Source of the DNA: Oscheius dolichura
Taxonomy: Eukaryota > Nematoda > Chromadorea > Rhabditida > Rhabditidae
Direction of reading: 5' to 3'
Assembly: GCA_932521035.1 (NCBI GenBank)
Contig: OW051497.1
Location: 7,998,001-8,062,000, forward strand
Length of the DNA: 64,000 nt
Of the stretch, positions 26,200-38,593 are shown piece by piece. The translations under genes and the position numbers were made by a program. Below the pieces are notes generated by a model. It saw only the letters and a list, made by a program, of their open reading frames with translations. It made no database searches and had not been told where the DNA came from. Within the stretch, counting starts at the first letter, position 1, and each line of letters begins with the position of its first letter.

Positions 26200-29100
26200 A
26201 AAGGCGGATATTCGAATTCATAAAGGGATGATCAGAAAAAGGGGATGGGGAATCATAGGCCTAATAATCTCATAAGGAATATAAATTGGAAGGCGGCTAA
26301 TAGTTTTCCTCTGTCAGCAAGTGTAAAGTCATAACTGGGGCGGTGTTTTGAACAGCATCGCCTTTCTCATAACATTCCTGAAAACGGAAAAGAGAATATG
26401 GGGCAAACACCATTATGTTGCAAGGAAATATGTCTAGTAAAACGATCTGAGGAGAGTTTTGGGACAAAGGAGACTAGACACGGCACGGATTGGAGAAGCG
26501 GGCGGCCTACATCCTCTTGGTCAGTTGCCTCAAGAGCCAGACGCTTGACAAAGAGCAAAAACTGAATTTTCCTTCTACGACTAATAAACGGCATGGGAAG
26601 AGGATTTGGGGCCCGCATTTACTATATTTTTTGCTATGGGGATTGCAGGGATTATCAGACGGAATACTGTAGATAAGTATGTGGATCACATCATTCAGGA
26701 GCCTGTCGGCCATTTTTCACAATTATTTCTTAATGGGCGCCTTATTCGAAGCAGGCAAGTGCTAAAAATGCCTATACAAAACATAGTTCTAAAAAACAGG
26801 TTAAAGAACTTATGCAGCAGCTTGGTTTTAATTTAACTTTGAAAGTAAAAGGGCAGAAGAAAAAAGTGCAAGCAGTGGCGCATCTTCCGGAGCCGAAGGA
26901 TAACGACACTTGATCTTCTACCAAGAAGTGGTTGTTGCTCTCTCCCCGTTCCAAAAATATGTGGACAAGAATTCTAACAAGGATCAGCATGGTCACTGAC
27001 TCCTAATGTCCGAGATCTGCCCTCTCCCCTCAAATAGGCCAACATCTTTCAAAAGCGCAATGAATATAGGAACCCGTGAACAACAAATCTCTCGTCTGAC
27101 ATAAGAATGACGAACGACTTCAGATAGTTTTTTTGTCTTCTAGAGTAGACCCCCAGTTTCTATAAATGGCATTCCACGAAAAGAGTTAGTCGGGACGAGC
27201 TCTTATTTGACATTTGCAACGCAGAACAAGGTTAATATCCAAGCAGTGCCGTCAAACTCTCTTAGGGAAGGAAAAAACAAGTGAACTTCCGGCTCAAATA
27301 TTTACAAATAAGAGGAGCGACGAGGGGGAGGGGTGCTCCTGGATAAGAAGGAAGTCCATGTACGGGGACAAGGAAGGAGATTAGAAGTGAAGCCAGCCAA
27401 CCGAACTTGGGGTCGAAGGTGGGCTTTCTCAGTCTCCATCTCTTCCGCTTGAAATAGAATGAGGATATTTGAACGACAGTTTAATGCCACTTGATGGATA
27501 ATAAGAAAGATGTTTTTAGACTTTTGAGAGCAACTTGAAACGGGGGAGATGTTGTTCAACGACCACCTAGTGAGGTCCAGGATTTTCTGCTACCATGTTT
27601 ACAACATATGGCTTAGATGTTACGCTGGTCTAACGCGTAAAAGAAAAAAGACGAGAGACTTGGACAATAAAGTTAGGCAAGCGAGGGGGGCAATAGTTAC
27701 AGATTAACACGTCTCTTAATAATCTAAGAGAGCCATATATGCCACCCAGGATGTCTCATATCCGTCCCCGCAGTCTATCTTATCAGGATACAGAACAGAC
27801 GTCAAGCAGCAGCTTAGAGACATGGAGAGTGTGTGAAGCGGGGGAAAGGGATGCATTGCCGGGGGCCTATTGAAGGCAATTAGATCCGTGAGAGGTAACT
27901 TGTTACACGAGAATTGACCACAATTTACATAATTTTGGTCGACTCTCTACGGCTATTAACGGGCTAAGACAGGATATTTATCAAGGCACGAGATCATGGA
28001 ACAAAGAGGATAAGAGGATTACTCCCAAGGAGTGTTCTACTCAAGGCTTTTTTCTATTTTAAACAGACTGACTTACCGCATGATCAGATCGTAGAGCCCA
28101 TACGAGACTAATTATACCGGAGGGAGGGGGGATTGAAATTTGAGTTTCTGAGGGACAAGTGTGACCAGATACGATAATTAGGATAAAACTACAAGTGTGC
28201 GTTTAGTCCCTCGTGTTCTCAATTTGTGAGTTTAATTTGAGTAGCAAAATGAACCAGCAGCTGGCCCAGCTCTAATATACGGATTTGGACCGGGGGTGGG
28301 AGGAAGCAACATGCCAGAAAATCAGCTATTTTTACTTCCTGACGGCATGTTTATGGCTCCCGTAGAATTTGCGTATTATGAGGGGTAAGTACTTGAGATC
28401 ATCGGTTTTAGAAGATGAGAACTTCAAGAGAAGGAAATGAATTGAAGCACATAACGGCAACATAAACCTGAAATGAGCTCTAGCCTTGGTATTTTGATCC
28501 AAGAGGAAGATGGGGATGAATCCCCACCATCAAAATATTTAGAGATTCCCATCATATCTACCCGCTCCTGAAGTAGTTTTTAGGGTAGCTCTAGGTGCAC
28601 TCAAAGAAGTGTAAACAAAGCAGGGAAAAGGAATGTGTGGGGGAAAGGTTAAGGGCGAATGGAGTGCCGATTAATCCTTTGTTCCCGCATTTCATATAGA
28701 AGTTGCTTCCTATACACTCATTCTTATTATACATCGGGAAAGAGACGGGTAGACAATACGGGGGAAATCACAGTTCTGCTAATTATTGACAGGGGATAAC
28801 CAATTCCTGGCCAAAAATTGAATGCCAAGCAGTTAAAAGGAGAACCTATGGCATGCTTAAATTATTTTTCATCTTTTTGCTTGTAGACTTAGACTTTATA
28901 GGGGAGGAGCTTGATAAGCCCATTCTATTAGCGTATGGGGTTCCTGCAATAGAGATTAATCTTTAAAATAACCTAAAAAGAACGATTACTCCATAGGTTG
29001 TGGCTTAGTCACCGTGTTATTTAAAACTCGAGACTAATACGAAAGATATTAGCTTCATAACGTCAGCTCCCCTTTGAGGGCGCGTAGGATCAACTATAAC

Positions 29101-32100
29101 AAGGAAACAAAAATAGGCTATAGGAATAATTAAGAAAGCCCAACATACACAACAGATTAGTAAGGGCTTCCCTCATATGTAATCTTTTCTGTTGCGCATA
29201 TGGATTTCTTGGCGAAAGACAACACCCCAAAGGAGTTTAGGGGAAATGTGATACGCTCTCTATGTTTTCCCTCTACTCCTTTGTTAAAAAAAGGGTTCGC
29301 TACTAGATTATACGAATTTTCCCCAGACGCCCTCCTTTTATGGAAATATAAAGAACACAAGCACGAACGATGAACTCCTGGATACAAATGCATTACCGAG
29401 TATATCTCAGCCATGCCGTGACAGAAAGTAGATGGGTTATAATTTTGTTATTGCTCTCTTAGGGGGAGAAGAAGCGAGACCTCTTCTCCGGGTTTCCCTA
29501 GAAATCAACCGCATTTCATAAAGAACAACAAATGGAAATTAACTCCCAGTTTAAACTGTGTGTAAATAAATAACCTGCGCAGTAAAAAGCGAATCAAACT
29601 CATTGTTTTCGGCCCAGCAAATGGAATTTTTGATGCTGGCCAATTGTGAGTTCATAAAATGACCGACGTCAGATTATACAAGAAGGTAGAGGCAGGGCGG
29701 CTGTCTGATGTTGTCCACACAACCTGATTTAATGCGCATGTCATTCACAGCTTTGCAACACATCTCTTCAAAATTGTGGCGGGTTAGGGGAACCAGAGAA
29801 CCTTGGTCGAAATTGCCCAGAGGGTTGCAGATAAAAGAAAACAAAAAACACCCACATGATATGCATCTCGCTACCTGGATGGGCAACTCAGTCGAGCGAA
29901 TGGTTCCTAGAAGGAAGAAGACGAGGGAAGGGGACAGCCCGGGGGAGGCGACTACTTTGATCTTGGTTTAAAAATAACGTCATATAGACGGACATGAATA
30001 GTCGGGGATTGCCTTAAACCCAAGATGAGGCCATGTTATGCCTTCGTAGATCATAACCCTAGGGAAGACATGATTAGGACAACTTTGAACGAGCAGACAC
30101 GATATCGAAATGTTCTAAATTTGTCCTTACCTCATTTTCGACGACGACGATGGTTAGGGTGAAGATGAGCGTGCTGTCATTCAACAATTATACACACTTG
30201 GATTAATTTTTCCTCTCTCTATTCATGCTAAATCATGCACACACGTGTATCTGAAAAGCTAAACAGGTTAGGAGATGAACTAAGAGATGATAAAACATGC
30301 TCGAGATTATATTAAGAATGGGGGAAGACCTGCTGAGACTCGGGAGAAGTTCCTATTTCGTGCATAATTGAGAAGGTAAACGACGTGACGTCTTCCTCTA
30401 TCTTTTGCTATACAAAGGAGAGGCTTAATAATCTTTGGAAGAGCAAAGGTTTTGAAATTGGGAGCGAGGGTTCATAATGAGAACTTTGCTTAAGCGATGG
30501 AGGGCAATGTTCCAGGAGCGAGCATCAGATGACTCAAATTAATACTGGGGACAGTGGATAAAAAACACTGAAAAGGAATAATAGAAGACATACATAGACT
30601 AGCCATAGTTAAAATTCTCAGAGAAGGTGAAGGGCGGTGATATCTTTGAAATATTCAACTATATCTGGTTAGTCATTCCAGGTGGAACCCGTTGATCACT
30701 GACCTGTCCCCATTAAAAGTGACTCCTACCTTCTGGTTTCTGCCTCTCTGCTTATAATGAAGTTATGTTCAAGTACAGCTCTTTTTTCTCCTAGAGAAGA
30801 ATCGCTTGTCGACCTCTAGATGCGGAGCTTCCGTCCATTAGCTTTATTTGGAGCTGTGCGCGAAGGGGAGGCGGAGGAGGATAAACTAGGCCGCCGTCCA
30901 TGAACTAGTCTTCAGAGCTGCTCAAAATTCAGGTACCCCAGTCTATTCATTTAGAGAAAACAGGGAAAAGCCGAAGATTTGTTTTGGACAGACGTCGACG
31001 GAGGGAAATGATGAGAAGACAGGGGAAGAGAGAATGTGGAGTGGATGAAAGTTCAAATTATTCTTTGAAGGGGAGAACAACAAGGATGACGGATTTTATA
31101 AGGCCTAAGCAGCGGGATGAAATGAAAGCTCCCTGCAACAAGTCGTGTAATTATTTTTTGGAGGGTGAGAAGATGTGGAGGGCGAGAGAGAATTGGGTAA
31201 TGTTTGCTGAGGCTTCAATTTTTGCGTTGGAGTAGATTAAGACAAGAAGCAAGCTCCCGACGGCGCTGATTGCTCTCTGAATTTTTAAAGACATTAAATA
31301 TAAGGAAACATTTAAATACGTGAGGGCGGAATGCAGGAGAGACTTCTTCCCCGGATGGGTGTAATATTGAGTCTGGATGTCAAGAAGCTTTTTAGAATTG
31401 AGCTCAAAGACTGACGTCCGACAGAGAGAATAAGCTATACTTCTCAAAGAGGATTAGTAGGAAAAACAGATCATGGTATTTTCTTCCTTGTGACGCTTAA
31501 ACCGAGCCCGTTTGGGGGATAGAAGGAGAGAATGCACACAGTTGTTTTTCATTATTGTAAAAAAAGTAAATGGCGTGATTGGAACTCCAAAAAGGCCGTC
31601 TAAAACACACACACTCTCTCTCTCTCTCTCTCTCTGAAAACATGGAAAAACTCATACCTGAAAACAAGACTGCTTCCGCCTGAATGGGGGAATTTACGAG
31701 GGGGATCTTAGCTCCACTTCGTTTCAGTTAAACAAGTAAATGAAAATATTAATCCCGATTTATCAGCACTGGTCACCAGCTAAGCCAATAAAATCCACGC
31801 TTTGGGGCGAATAACTGAGGTCAGCAATATATTCTCGGATTATGGAGGAGGGATTAGATGAAATTGAATAGAGCAAAATGTGATAGGAGTATTCCAGAAA
31901 TATCACAGCGAATTATTTTCAATTTTTTCTGAGAGGGAAAGCCTCAGGATGTTGTTATCATAAGAAAATCTGAGTTCAATACGTCGAGACCGTTTAGTGT
32001 TAGTTTATAAGTATATAAAGTATTTCCTCATTTTTTAGTCTTTGCTGATATTCCAATTAACTTCCCTTGCACTTTTCCTTTTTATAGTCAAAACATTATT

Positions 32101-32964
32101 GCTCAAAAAAATGAAGGAAATAATTTTTGGTAAATAAGCGGTAATTGTGTTCCATTTGAACAGATTTCTGTAACATCAACAACGTAGTCAACTGTTTCTT
32201 TAAAATGAGTAATAAGAAAGTAGTTAAGGACTGCATAATATGATCGGCCACTGCGAGCTGGGTTTCTTGGTTCTTGGGCTTCAGATATAATAAACGAAGA
32301 AGCTTTGGATAAGAGACGGTTCCGAGGATTTATACTCTTAGCTGTTTTTTCCGTCTGAGACAACGAACACATTTCTATCTAAAGTCACGTAAAATGCAAT
32401 CTGTTTTGCAGAGCTCAGCTTCAAAAACTGACCAGTGTCAATCTAAAATCAGAACTGAAAAACCCAGTTGAGTGGGTAAAAAATGGGGAAAATGAAATCT
32501 GTTTTGTTGTGTGAATTTTACGGAGAATCGGTTTAATTAGGCGAAGTGTCTGTGTTCCTTTACTGCGCAGCTGTTTCATCTCCCAATTGTCTACTTTTTA
32601 TAGTCATTCAGCCACATGGGCCACCCCGCCGATTTGGCTACAAAACAGAAAAATAAGAGCATAAGATACAAAATATAGAACACATGCGTTTATTATGTGG
32701 GAACGTACCCGAGGATATTTAAATGGTTTGAAATGGTATAAGTGAGAGAAAGCAAAACAAAGGCTAATCGACAATATGGTAAGTGAATAATACGGTTATC
32801 ACAGTACCTCAAAAGGCACCACAGGCACACACAAAAAGGCACCATTATGTTTGATGATTGGGGAAGAATGTTTTGAGATTATGTACTGCACAAATTGAAA
32901 TGGCAACAGCTGGAGGATTGGATTATCCCAATGTACAAGAAACAAAAAAAGATGAAAGACTAAT
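26200..32964. other. Gene-poor, purine-rich stretch upstream of the GPCR
   Basis: No gene I can support. The + strand is rich in A and G (gaagagg, gggga runs), the mirror image of the first 10 kb. This fits 5' introns or flank of the minus-strand GPCR or coiled-coil gene. Short splice-flanked segments exist on the minus strand, for example near 31660 (donor gtatgag) and 30125 (donor gtaagg). They cannot be chained into a reading frame. A dinucleotide tract (AC)n(TC)n lies at about 31609-31635. Confidence 0.45.
31609..31635. repeat. (AC)n(TC)n microsatellite
   Basis: A short run of CA dinucleotides passes directly into about ten CT dinucleotides. Simple sequence, no gene association visible. 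Confidence 0.85.
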
Positions 32965-34799
32965 CTACTCCTGAGCGGAGAGAGTAGAAACAACAGCGGG
33001 CGGACCCGCGAGGTCGACGAGAATAGTGTCAGTTCCAGGAACCGTCATCTTCGTGTCCAAGTTGGCTCTTGCTAGCTGAAAGAATACTTCTTATACATTA
33101 TTCAACAGACTAATAATATTAGACTCCCTGCTGATCTATCTGTTTTGCATCTTTCGGGATCATCTTGCGCACTCGTGGTCTTACGGGACAGTGAACAGGT
33201 TTTGAAAAATTGATCTGATTATATTTAAAATTCATAACTGCGGAGCGCGCATAAAAATCTGCACTCTACTGTCTGGGGTAGACGAATGTCAGCAAAATTA
33301 AATAGAAAAAGAAGTTATCAGCGTTCATGTATAGGTCCTGAAGCCGCTGTGCTCTTAAATAGTCCTTCCCTCGTTAACTGCATTCTATTCGCTTCAGAAC
33401 CGATGCTGGTAATTTTCAAGCCTCTGGCAGCATGTTCAAATAGGGCCATCGCTTTGGTTTAAAGCGTATACGTCTTTCAAAATTCTTTCAAAAGCGAGAT
33501 TTCTTACTGCTTCAGAAAAAGTCTCTGCAGTAAAAAAATAACAGGAAAATGAATCATACCAGTTCTTTCCTAGCCTGCTTCCTGGCCTTTTCCCTGAGCC
33601 GATCACGTTCTTTCCTTTCGCGTCGGCGGCGTTCCTTCTCCAAATCTTCTTTACTCGGCATGGGCTTAGGCATCTCCTTCTAGACGTCATTATTATCTGC
33701 GTAAAAGGAGTTTTTCTTACCGGGGGTGGAAATTCCAAAGCTGCTTTGTAGTACTTATCGCCTCGAGACTCCAGACTATAAACGAGAACTCTCTTCAACC
33801 GTTCATGCTGGGTTATCTCCTGTAATAAAGTGGTTAAAATGTTGTAAGTGGCTTTATACTTTCTTGACTTCCATGACTCGATTACGAAGCATCTCGTTGT
33901 TTGACTGGATCTCATCGTATTTCTCCTGAAGCAGGGACATTTTCATCTTGTACTTTTTAGAGTCTGGGCTCAGCGGCACCTCCATGTAATCCTCGTCCTC
34001 ATCTGCAAACAGGGCAACTTCATTTTGTAATTAAACCCGGACGTATTAACCTCCGTGTTTAACATGTTCACCCACGTGAGCAAACAGAAAACAAACCTCA
34101 CATCACAGAGCAATCAAACCCTGTCTACGTGAAATGAACATTGGAACTGGGTGCCGCCCCCGAAAAGTTCTCTTACTTTTAAAGTGGGAAAGGCATATTT
34201 CCACGTTCCCTTCCTCTGTTATGACGGGATTATTATTATTTTTAGGGGGTGTGAACAATTTCTGCTGCTCGAAGGAACGTCCAAACGGGTAAATATGATT
34301 ATGCAAATAAACACAACATCAGTTCAAAGTATTTTTCTCTTCTTTTCAGGAGAGTATACTTTCGAACTTTTGGGAATCTGATCTGCTTAGGAAGCCTTCT
34401 AAAAAGGGGTCTTGCCCATTCGGGAAAGGGTTCAGAACATAATTTGGGATCGTTTTTGAGGTTTTTCTAAGGTTCTTCCGCAGGGGTGGTATATTCTAAA
34501 GAGTTGATTCTGTAACTTTGGCCAACAGCTTATAGAATACATTTGTGGGCAAAGAGCTCATTTGGGGAAGCGTAGTGGATGAGGAGTCCGTCTACCCCCA
34601 AGCATATTTTGGAGAGAGAGGGCAATAGCTTTGCCTCTAATATTAATTGTTTTTTAAAGATTTTAAAGTCCCTAAAGGTAGTAAAATATACTGTAACGAA
34701 CTCACGTCTGGTGGGAGGAGGTTGCAGTGGAAGTTCGTAGCAGTGATCGAAGGCGGTAGGAGAACATTCAAGTGCTTCGTCATGGAATTTTTCATCCAT
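32965..34799 (-). CDS. Small coiled-coil, basic-tailed protein (TFPT/INO80-subunit-like)
   Basis: Five exons join in frame to about 190 residues. The N-terminus (MDEKFHDEALE) is followed by a Pro-rich piece, then an acidic segment (DEDEDYMEVPLSPDSKKYK). A leucine-heptad helix comes next (SLLQEKYDEIQSNNEMLRNRVMEVKK), continuing across an intron into EITQHERLKRVLVYSLESRGDKYYKAAL. A highly charged run EKERRRRERKERDRLREKARKQARKEL precedes a C-terminus that ends DLAGPPAVVSTLSAQE. The arrangement recalls TFPT-type subunits of the INO80 chromatin remodeller (coiled coil followed by a 'ERRFLLRxLDSYGD'-like stretch). The match is by eye and weak. Intron borders are good (for example CTG|gtatga, tttcag|CTAGCA). 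It is a real gene of uncertain identity. Confidence 0.6.
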
Positions 34800-35990
34800 G
34801 CTGTCATGTAACCTGCAAACTCAGAGCGTTATAAGGATCCACAAAAAGTTGTACGATAGCAGAAAATTCAAAATCAAACGAATAGATATGTTTGTGTTTG
34901 TGCACTCCAAACAGTGGATAAAAAAGAAGCTAAACCGGAAGGTCTCTCACTCGCGAAAAGCCGTCTCGGATAGTTTGTACACAAGAGAAGAGAGAATAGG
35001 ATGACTAGGGTCAAAATGTGTCCCGTCCCCAAAAGTGCGTGGGGGCAGGCTGTACAACAAGCCCCCTCATGTGATGGCCGTGTGGCTGATGGCTATATTT
35101 GTCGCGGTTCTCCCCCCACGGCCCCGTGTAGTATAACTATAAATTATAATGGGATTTAGAGGGCAAAAACCTGGAAAAACAAACGAGAGCGGTTGTTCCA
35201 GAACTATTCACGAGCACGAGATTGATGGAACTTTGAATATGAGTGGTGGCGCCGAAGAATCAACATTATAGTACAATGCGCGGAAGGGCAGAAGCCGGCT
35301 GGACGCTTGTCCGACTCTATTGTTTCCTTTTGTAAAAATGCAGAATGGACAAGTCTTTTTGTTCAAAAAGTGCAGGAAAGCTACAAGGAAGTTGAAGAAT
35401 GGAGACTGATAAGGGAGACCAAAATTTAGACCGGGTGATATGAGCTCGCCCTGTTACAATGGGAAAAGGCATCACTTGGAGGTAAATATTGTCCACAAAT
35501 ACCAAAATAACCATTTTTAAAGCAAAAGATGTGGAAATAGGCAAGATAGCGTCGATCAATAAGTTGCAAAGATAAAGTAAATTCATACAGCGCCGTCTAC
35601 CCGCTGGAATGCCATCAGCTGCTGTAGCTAGCGAAATCAATGGGTCTCGCCGCGAATAGCCGTGATAGACACTGCGCAAATTGTAACCCTGGTTTTCGAG
35701 CATACGTATTACTAGTTCTGTCTGATGGTTACCAGTTTCGGTGACTTGTTGACTTTACTTCTTCTACTTTTACGTTCCATTGTTCCCAGGGTGTTTTTTC
35801 TTTAGTGGGATAGCATTACTGCCATTAAAACAATTACATGCCATCCAATATATTGATTTGACCCAGTTTCAACAGAAAGATCGATAGATTAGGTTAATTT
35901 TGGACTCGTCAATATCAGCAGACTCTCCATGTGACTCTAACTCTACCTGATGTTCTCTTTTTTAAATTTACTCATTTTAGGTAGGGTAAC
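34800..35990. other. Intergenic DNA between divergent genes
   Basis: Lies between the start of the coiled-coil gene (-) and CLPTM1 (+), so it probably carries both promoters. It has a CG/GGGG-rich patch at about 35020-35130. A splice acceptor (cattttag) sits 15 nt before the CLPTM1 ATG, implying either a 5'UTR intron or a spliced-leader acceptor. No exon seen. Confidence 0.4.
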
Positions 35991-38241
35991 ATGGCTGACG
36001 CGGTTGCGCCAGCGGCACCCGCTGGTGAGGAGCAGGGAGCTGGGATGTGGGGAGTTATCCGGGGATTAATGGGAAGGATGCTCTTCATTTATTTCATCAC
36101 AAGCATGTTTAAGGTAGGAAGCTTAACTTTTCAAATGTTGATGTTTTTTTTTAAATTTATAGACATTTACCGGTGGGCCGGCAACAACGCCAAATGCCAA
36201 TGCCACTGCTCCTGCGGCTGCTCGCTTCCCGCCTTCGATGAATCTCTTCAAACCAGGGCAATTGTTTGATCTCTACATGTTTTTGGACGATACAGACTCG
36301 ACTTTCGTTGACTTTGATGATGTGCAAAAAATTTACTGGATTGAAAAAGGAATGAAATATGGAGACTGGGGTGCGGGACCAAATAAGGTAACCCTATTCT
36401 TCGTTTTTTAAACTTAATTTTGGTAATTGCTTCAGGATGGAAATCACATTTTCCACAAAACTATGAGAACTCCTGAACCACTGTGGAGGAACCAATCGCT
36501 TTATCTTCATGTGTTCCTCACTAAAGCCGGCCATTCTCCTAATCCTATCGCAAGCAGCTTTATAAAACGAGAAGTAAGACTTTTGCAGTGGTTTTAAAAT
36601 ACGGATTACCTACTCTAGACTATGTACAATATCAAACAGCTGAATAAGTTCAAGAAGAAGCATTACAAAAAGACGGCTAACCTTCTTACCGGTCAAAGTG
36701 AACAGAGTGAAGAAGACCTAAAGAAGGCGGAGATAATGTCCTACGAAATTATGAATTTCTGGCATCCTAACATCACTATAAGTTTGGTTGACGATCAGAC
36801 AGCTTGGACTAAAGGTTGCTGTTCTTCTTGGCTTTAACCAATTCGGTTTTATAGGACAGCTTCCCTCTCCTCTGGATGAAGCAGTTAAATTCGATACAAT
36901 TGGGGGTTTCTACTTCCCGATCTTCATGTTTAACACCTATTGGAATCTCGGCTCGGAGTACATGCCTATCAACGAGACAGTCAAGGAGATCAATCTGACC
37001 GTGACGTACCAGCCGTTGACCTTGTTCAAATATCAGCTTTATGCTAGTCAGCAGGTATTCAAATGGCCACCCACGCCGTAGACGAAGCCAATTTAGATGC
37101 GTAATAAGTGGTCAAGTATGCTAGGCGGGGAGATGTTCGAACAGGAGGATGACGACCAGGATTCAATTAAACAGGCTCTTTTGGAGACTAATCCAATCCT
37201 TCTTGGAGTAACTGTGGCTGTTTCTCTTCTGCATACTGTCTTCGAATTCCTGGCATTCAAAAATGACATCCAGTTTTGGAGGTCCCGGAAGGATCTTTCT
37301 GGTCTCTCCGTTAGATCGGTCCTTTTCAATATCTTCCAAGTAAGGATAATTGCTTTCTAATAGTTGTTATTGTTTTAGTCTCTAATTGTTTTCCTCTACA
37401 TCTGTGACAACGATACTAATTTTGTCGTCAAGATGTCCGTCGGGGTGGGATTATTGATCGAGTGTTGGAAGATTCCCAAGGTCATGGATGTCAAGGTACA
37501 TAGACTCTCAGAATTAAAAACGGAATATTTCTCAGCTTGACCGTGAGAACAAAATAGCCGGAATAATTCCTCGAATTACTTTCGCCGACAAAGGATCCTA
37601 CATTGAATCCGATACAAAAATTTATGATCAGGTAATTTATATTTACTTTATATAAAAATTGTTATAGATGGCCTTCAAATACCTCTCATGGGCACTCTTC
37701 CCCCTCCTGGGAGGATATGCCATCTACTCCATCATCTACGTCGAACAACGAGGATGGTACTCCTGGGTCTTGAACATGCTCTACGGATTCCTCCTGACCT
37801 TCGGATTCATTACTATGACACCTCAATTGTTCATCAACTACAAGCTGAAATCCGTTGCCCACCTTCCTTGGAGAATGCTGACTTACAAATTCATCAACAC
37901 CTTCATTGATGATCTCTTCGCCTTCGTCATTCGGATGCCCATGATGTACAGATTAGGATGCTTCCGTGACGATATCATCTTCCTGGTATGTTCTTCACTT
38001 TGTTTTGTTTCAAAGTTTGTTTCAGATCTACTTGTACCAACGCTGGATCTATCGTGTTGACCCCAAGAGAATGAACGAATATGGCATATCCATGGAAGAC
38101 CCTACCGGAGCACAGGCTATTGCAGAGGCTGAAGCAGCAGAGGCCATTACCGAGCAGCCAGCAATCGAAGACACTCCTTCAACATCATCAAAGAAGGACA
38201 CCAAGAAGAAGGAGAAAGAGGAGTCCAAGAAGGATAAGTAG
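35991..38241 (+). CDS. clptm1: CLPTM1 family membrane protein
   Basis: Multi-exon gene of roughly 590 codons, full length for CLPTM1. CLPTM1 is an ER/Golgi multipass protein; in mammals it holds back GABA-A receptor assembly, and its paralogue CLPTM1L is a GPI-precursor scramblase. The N-terminus has a single hydrophobic segment (MLFIYFITSMF). A long lumenal region carries family motifs (DLYMFLDD, LYLHVFLTKAGHSP, FDTIGGFYFPIFMFN, YWNLGSEYMPIN) and N-glycosylation sequons. The multi-TM C-terminal half follows: LLGVTVAVSLLHTVFEFLAFKND, QFWRSRKDLSGLSVRSV, KYLSWALFPLLGGYAIYS, FLLTFGFITMTPQLFINYKL and KSVAHLPWRM. The tail is Ala/Glu- then Lys-rich (ending KDK). Introns are mostly 40-50 nt. AATAAA at 38507. 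Confidence 0.95.
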
Positions 38242-38506
38242 TTACCGAGCCATATTCCCCAGTTACTATTGTTGTGCCGTGTCATGACCCCGTGTTCTTT
38301 GGCCGCTTTCACTAGCTATCTCGTTAACTGATGGGTATCTCTAACTCTCATATTATTTTCTCAATTTTAACAACTGATTTGAAAATGTTTCTCTCTGCTC
38401 ATTATCTGCCAAAAAAGCCGAAATGTCGATCCAGCGAGGTGTGAATAATGTGATATCCAATATTTATTATTATGTTGCTTGAGGTATTCTCGTCATTCCA
38501 TCTTGA

Positions 38507-38512
38507 AATAAA
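38507..38512 (+). terminator. Polyadenylation signal AATAAA of CLPTM1
   Basis: Canonical AATAAA about 265 nt after the CLPTM1 stop. It lies past TTTATT at 38463 (AATAAA on the minus strand), which could serve the convergent arrestin gene. Confidence 0.55.
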
Positions 38513-38593
38513 GTTTGTTTGAGTTAGAGTGTGTCCACGGATAATTGCTTGACGTCTGACCGATGATGACCGGCATGTTCTCTGAAGAAAAGT

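Noticed and set aside
33436-33915. Single 159-codon minus-strand frame
   Set aside because: It reads through two introns; only parts (EITQHERLKRVLVYSLESRG) are exonic in the coiled-coil gene.
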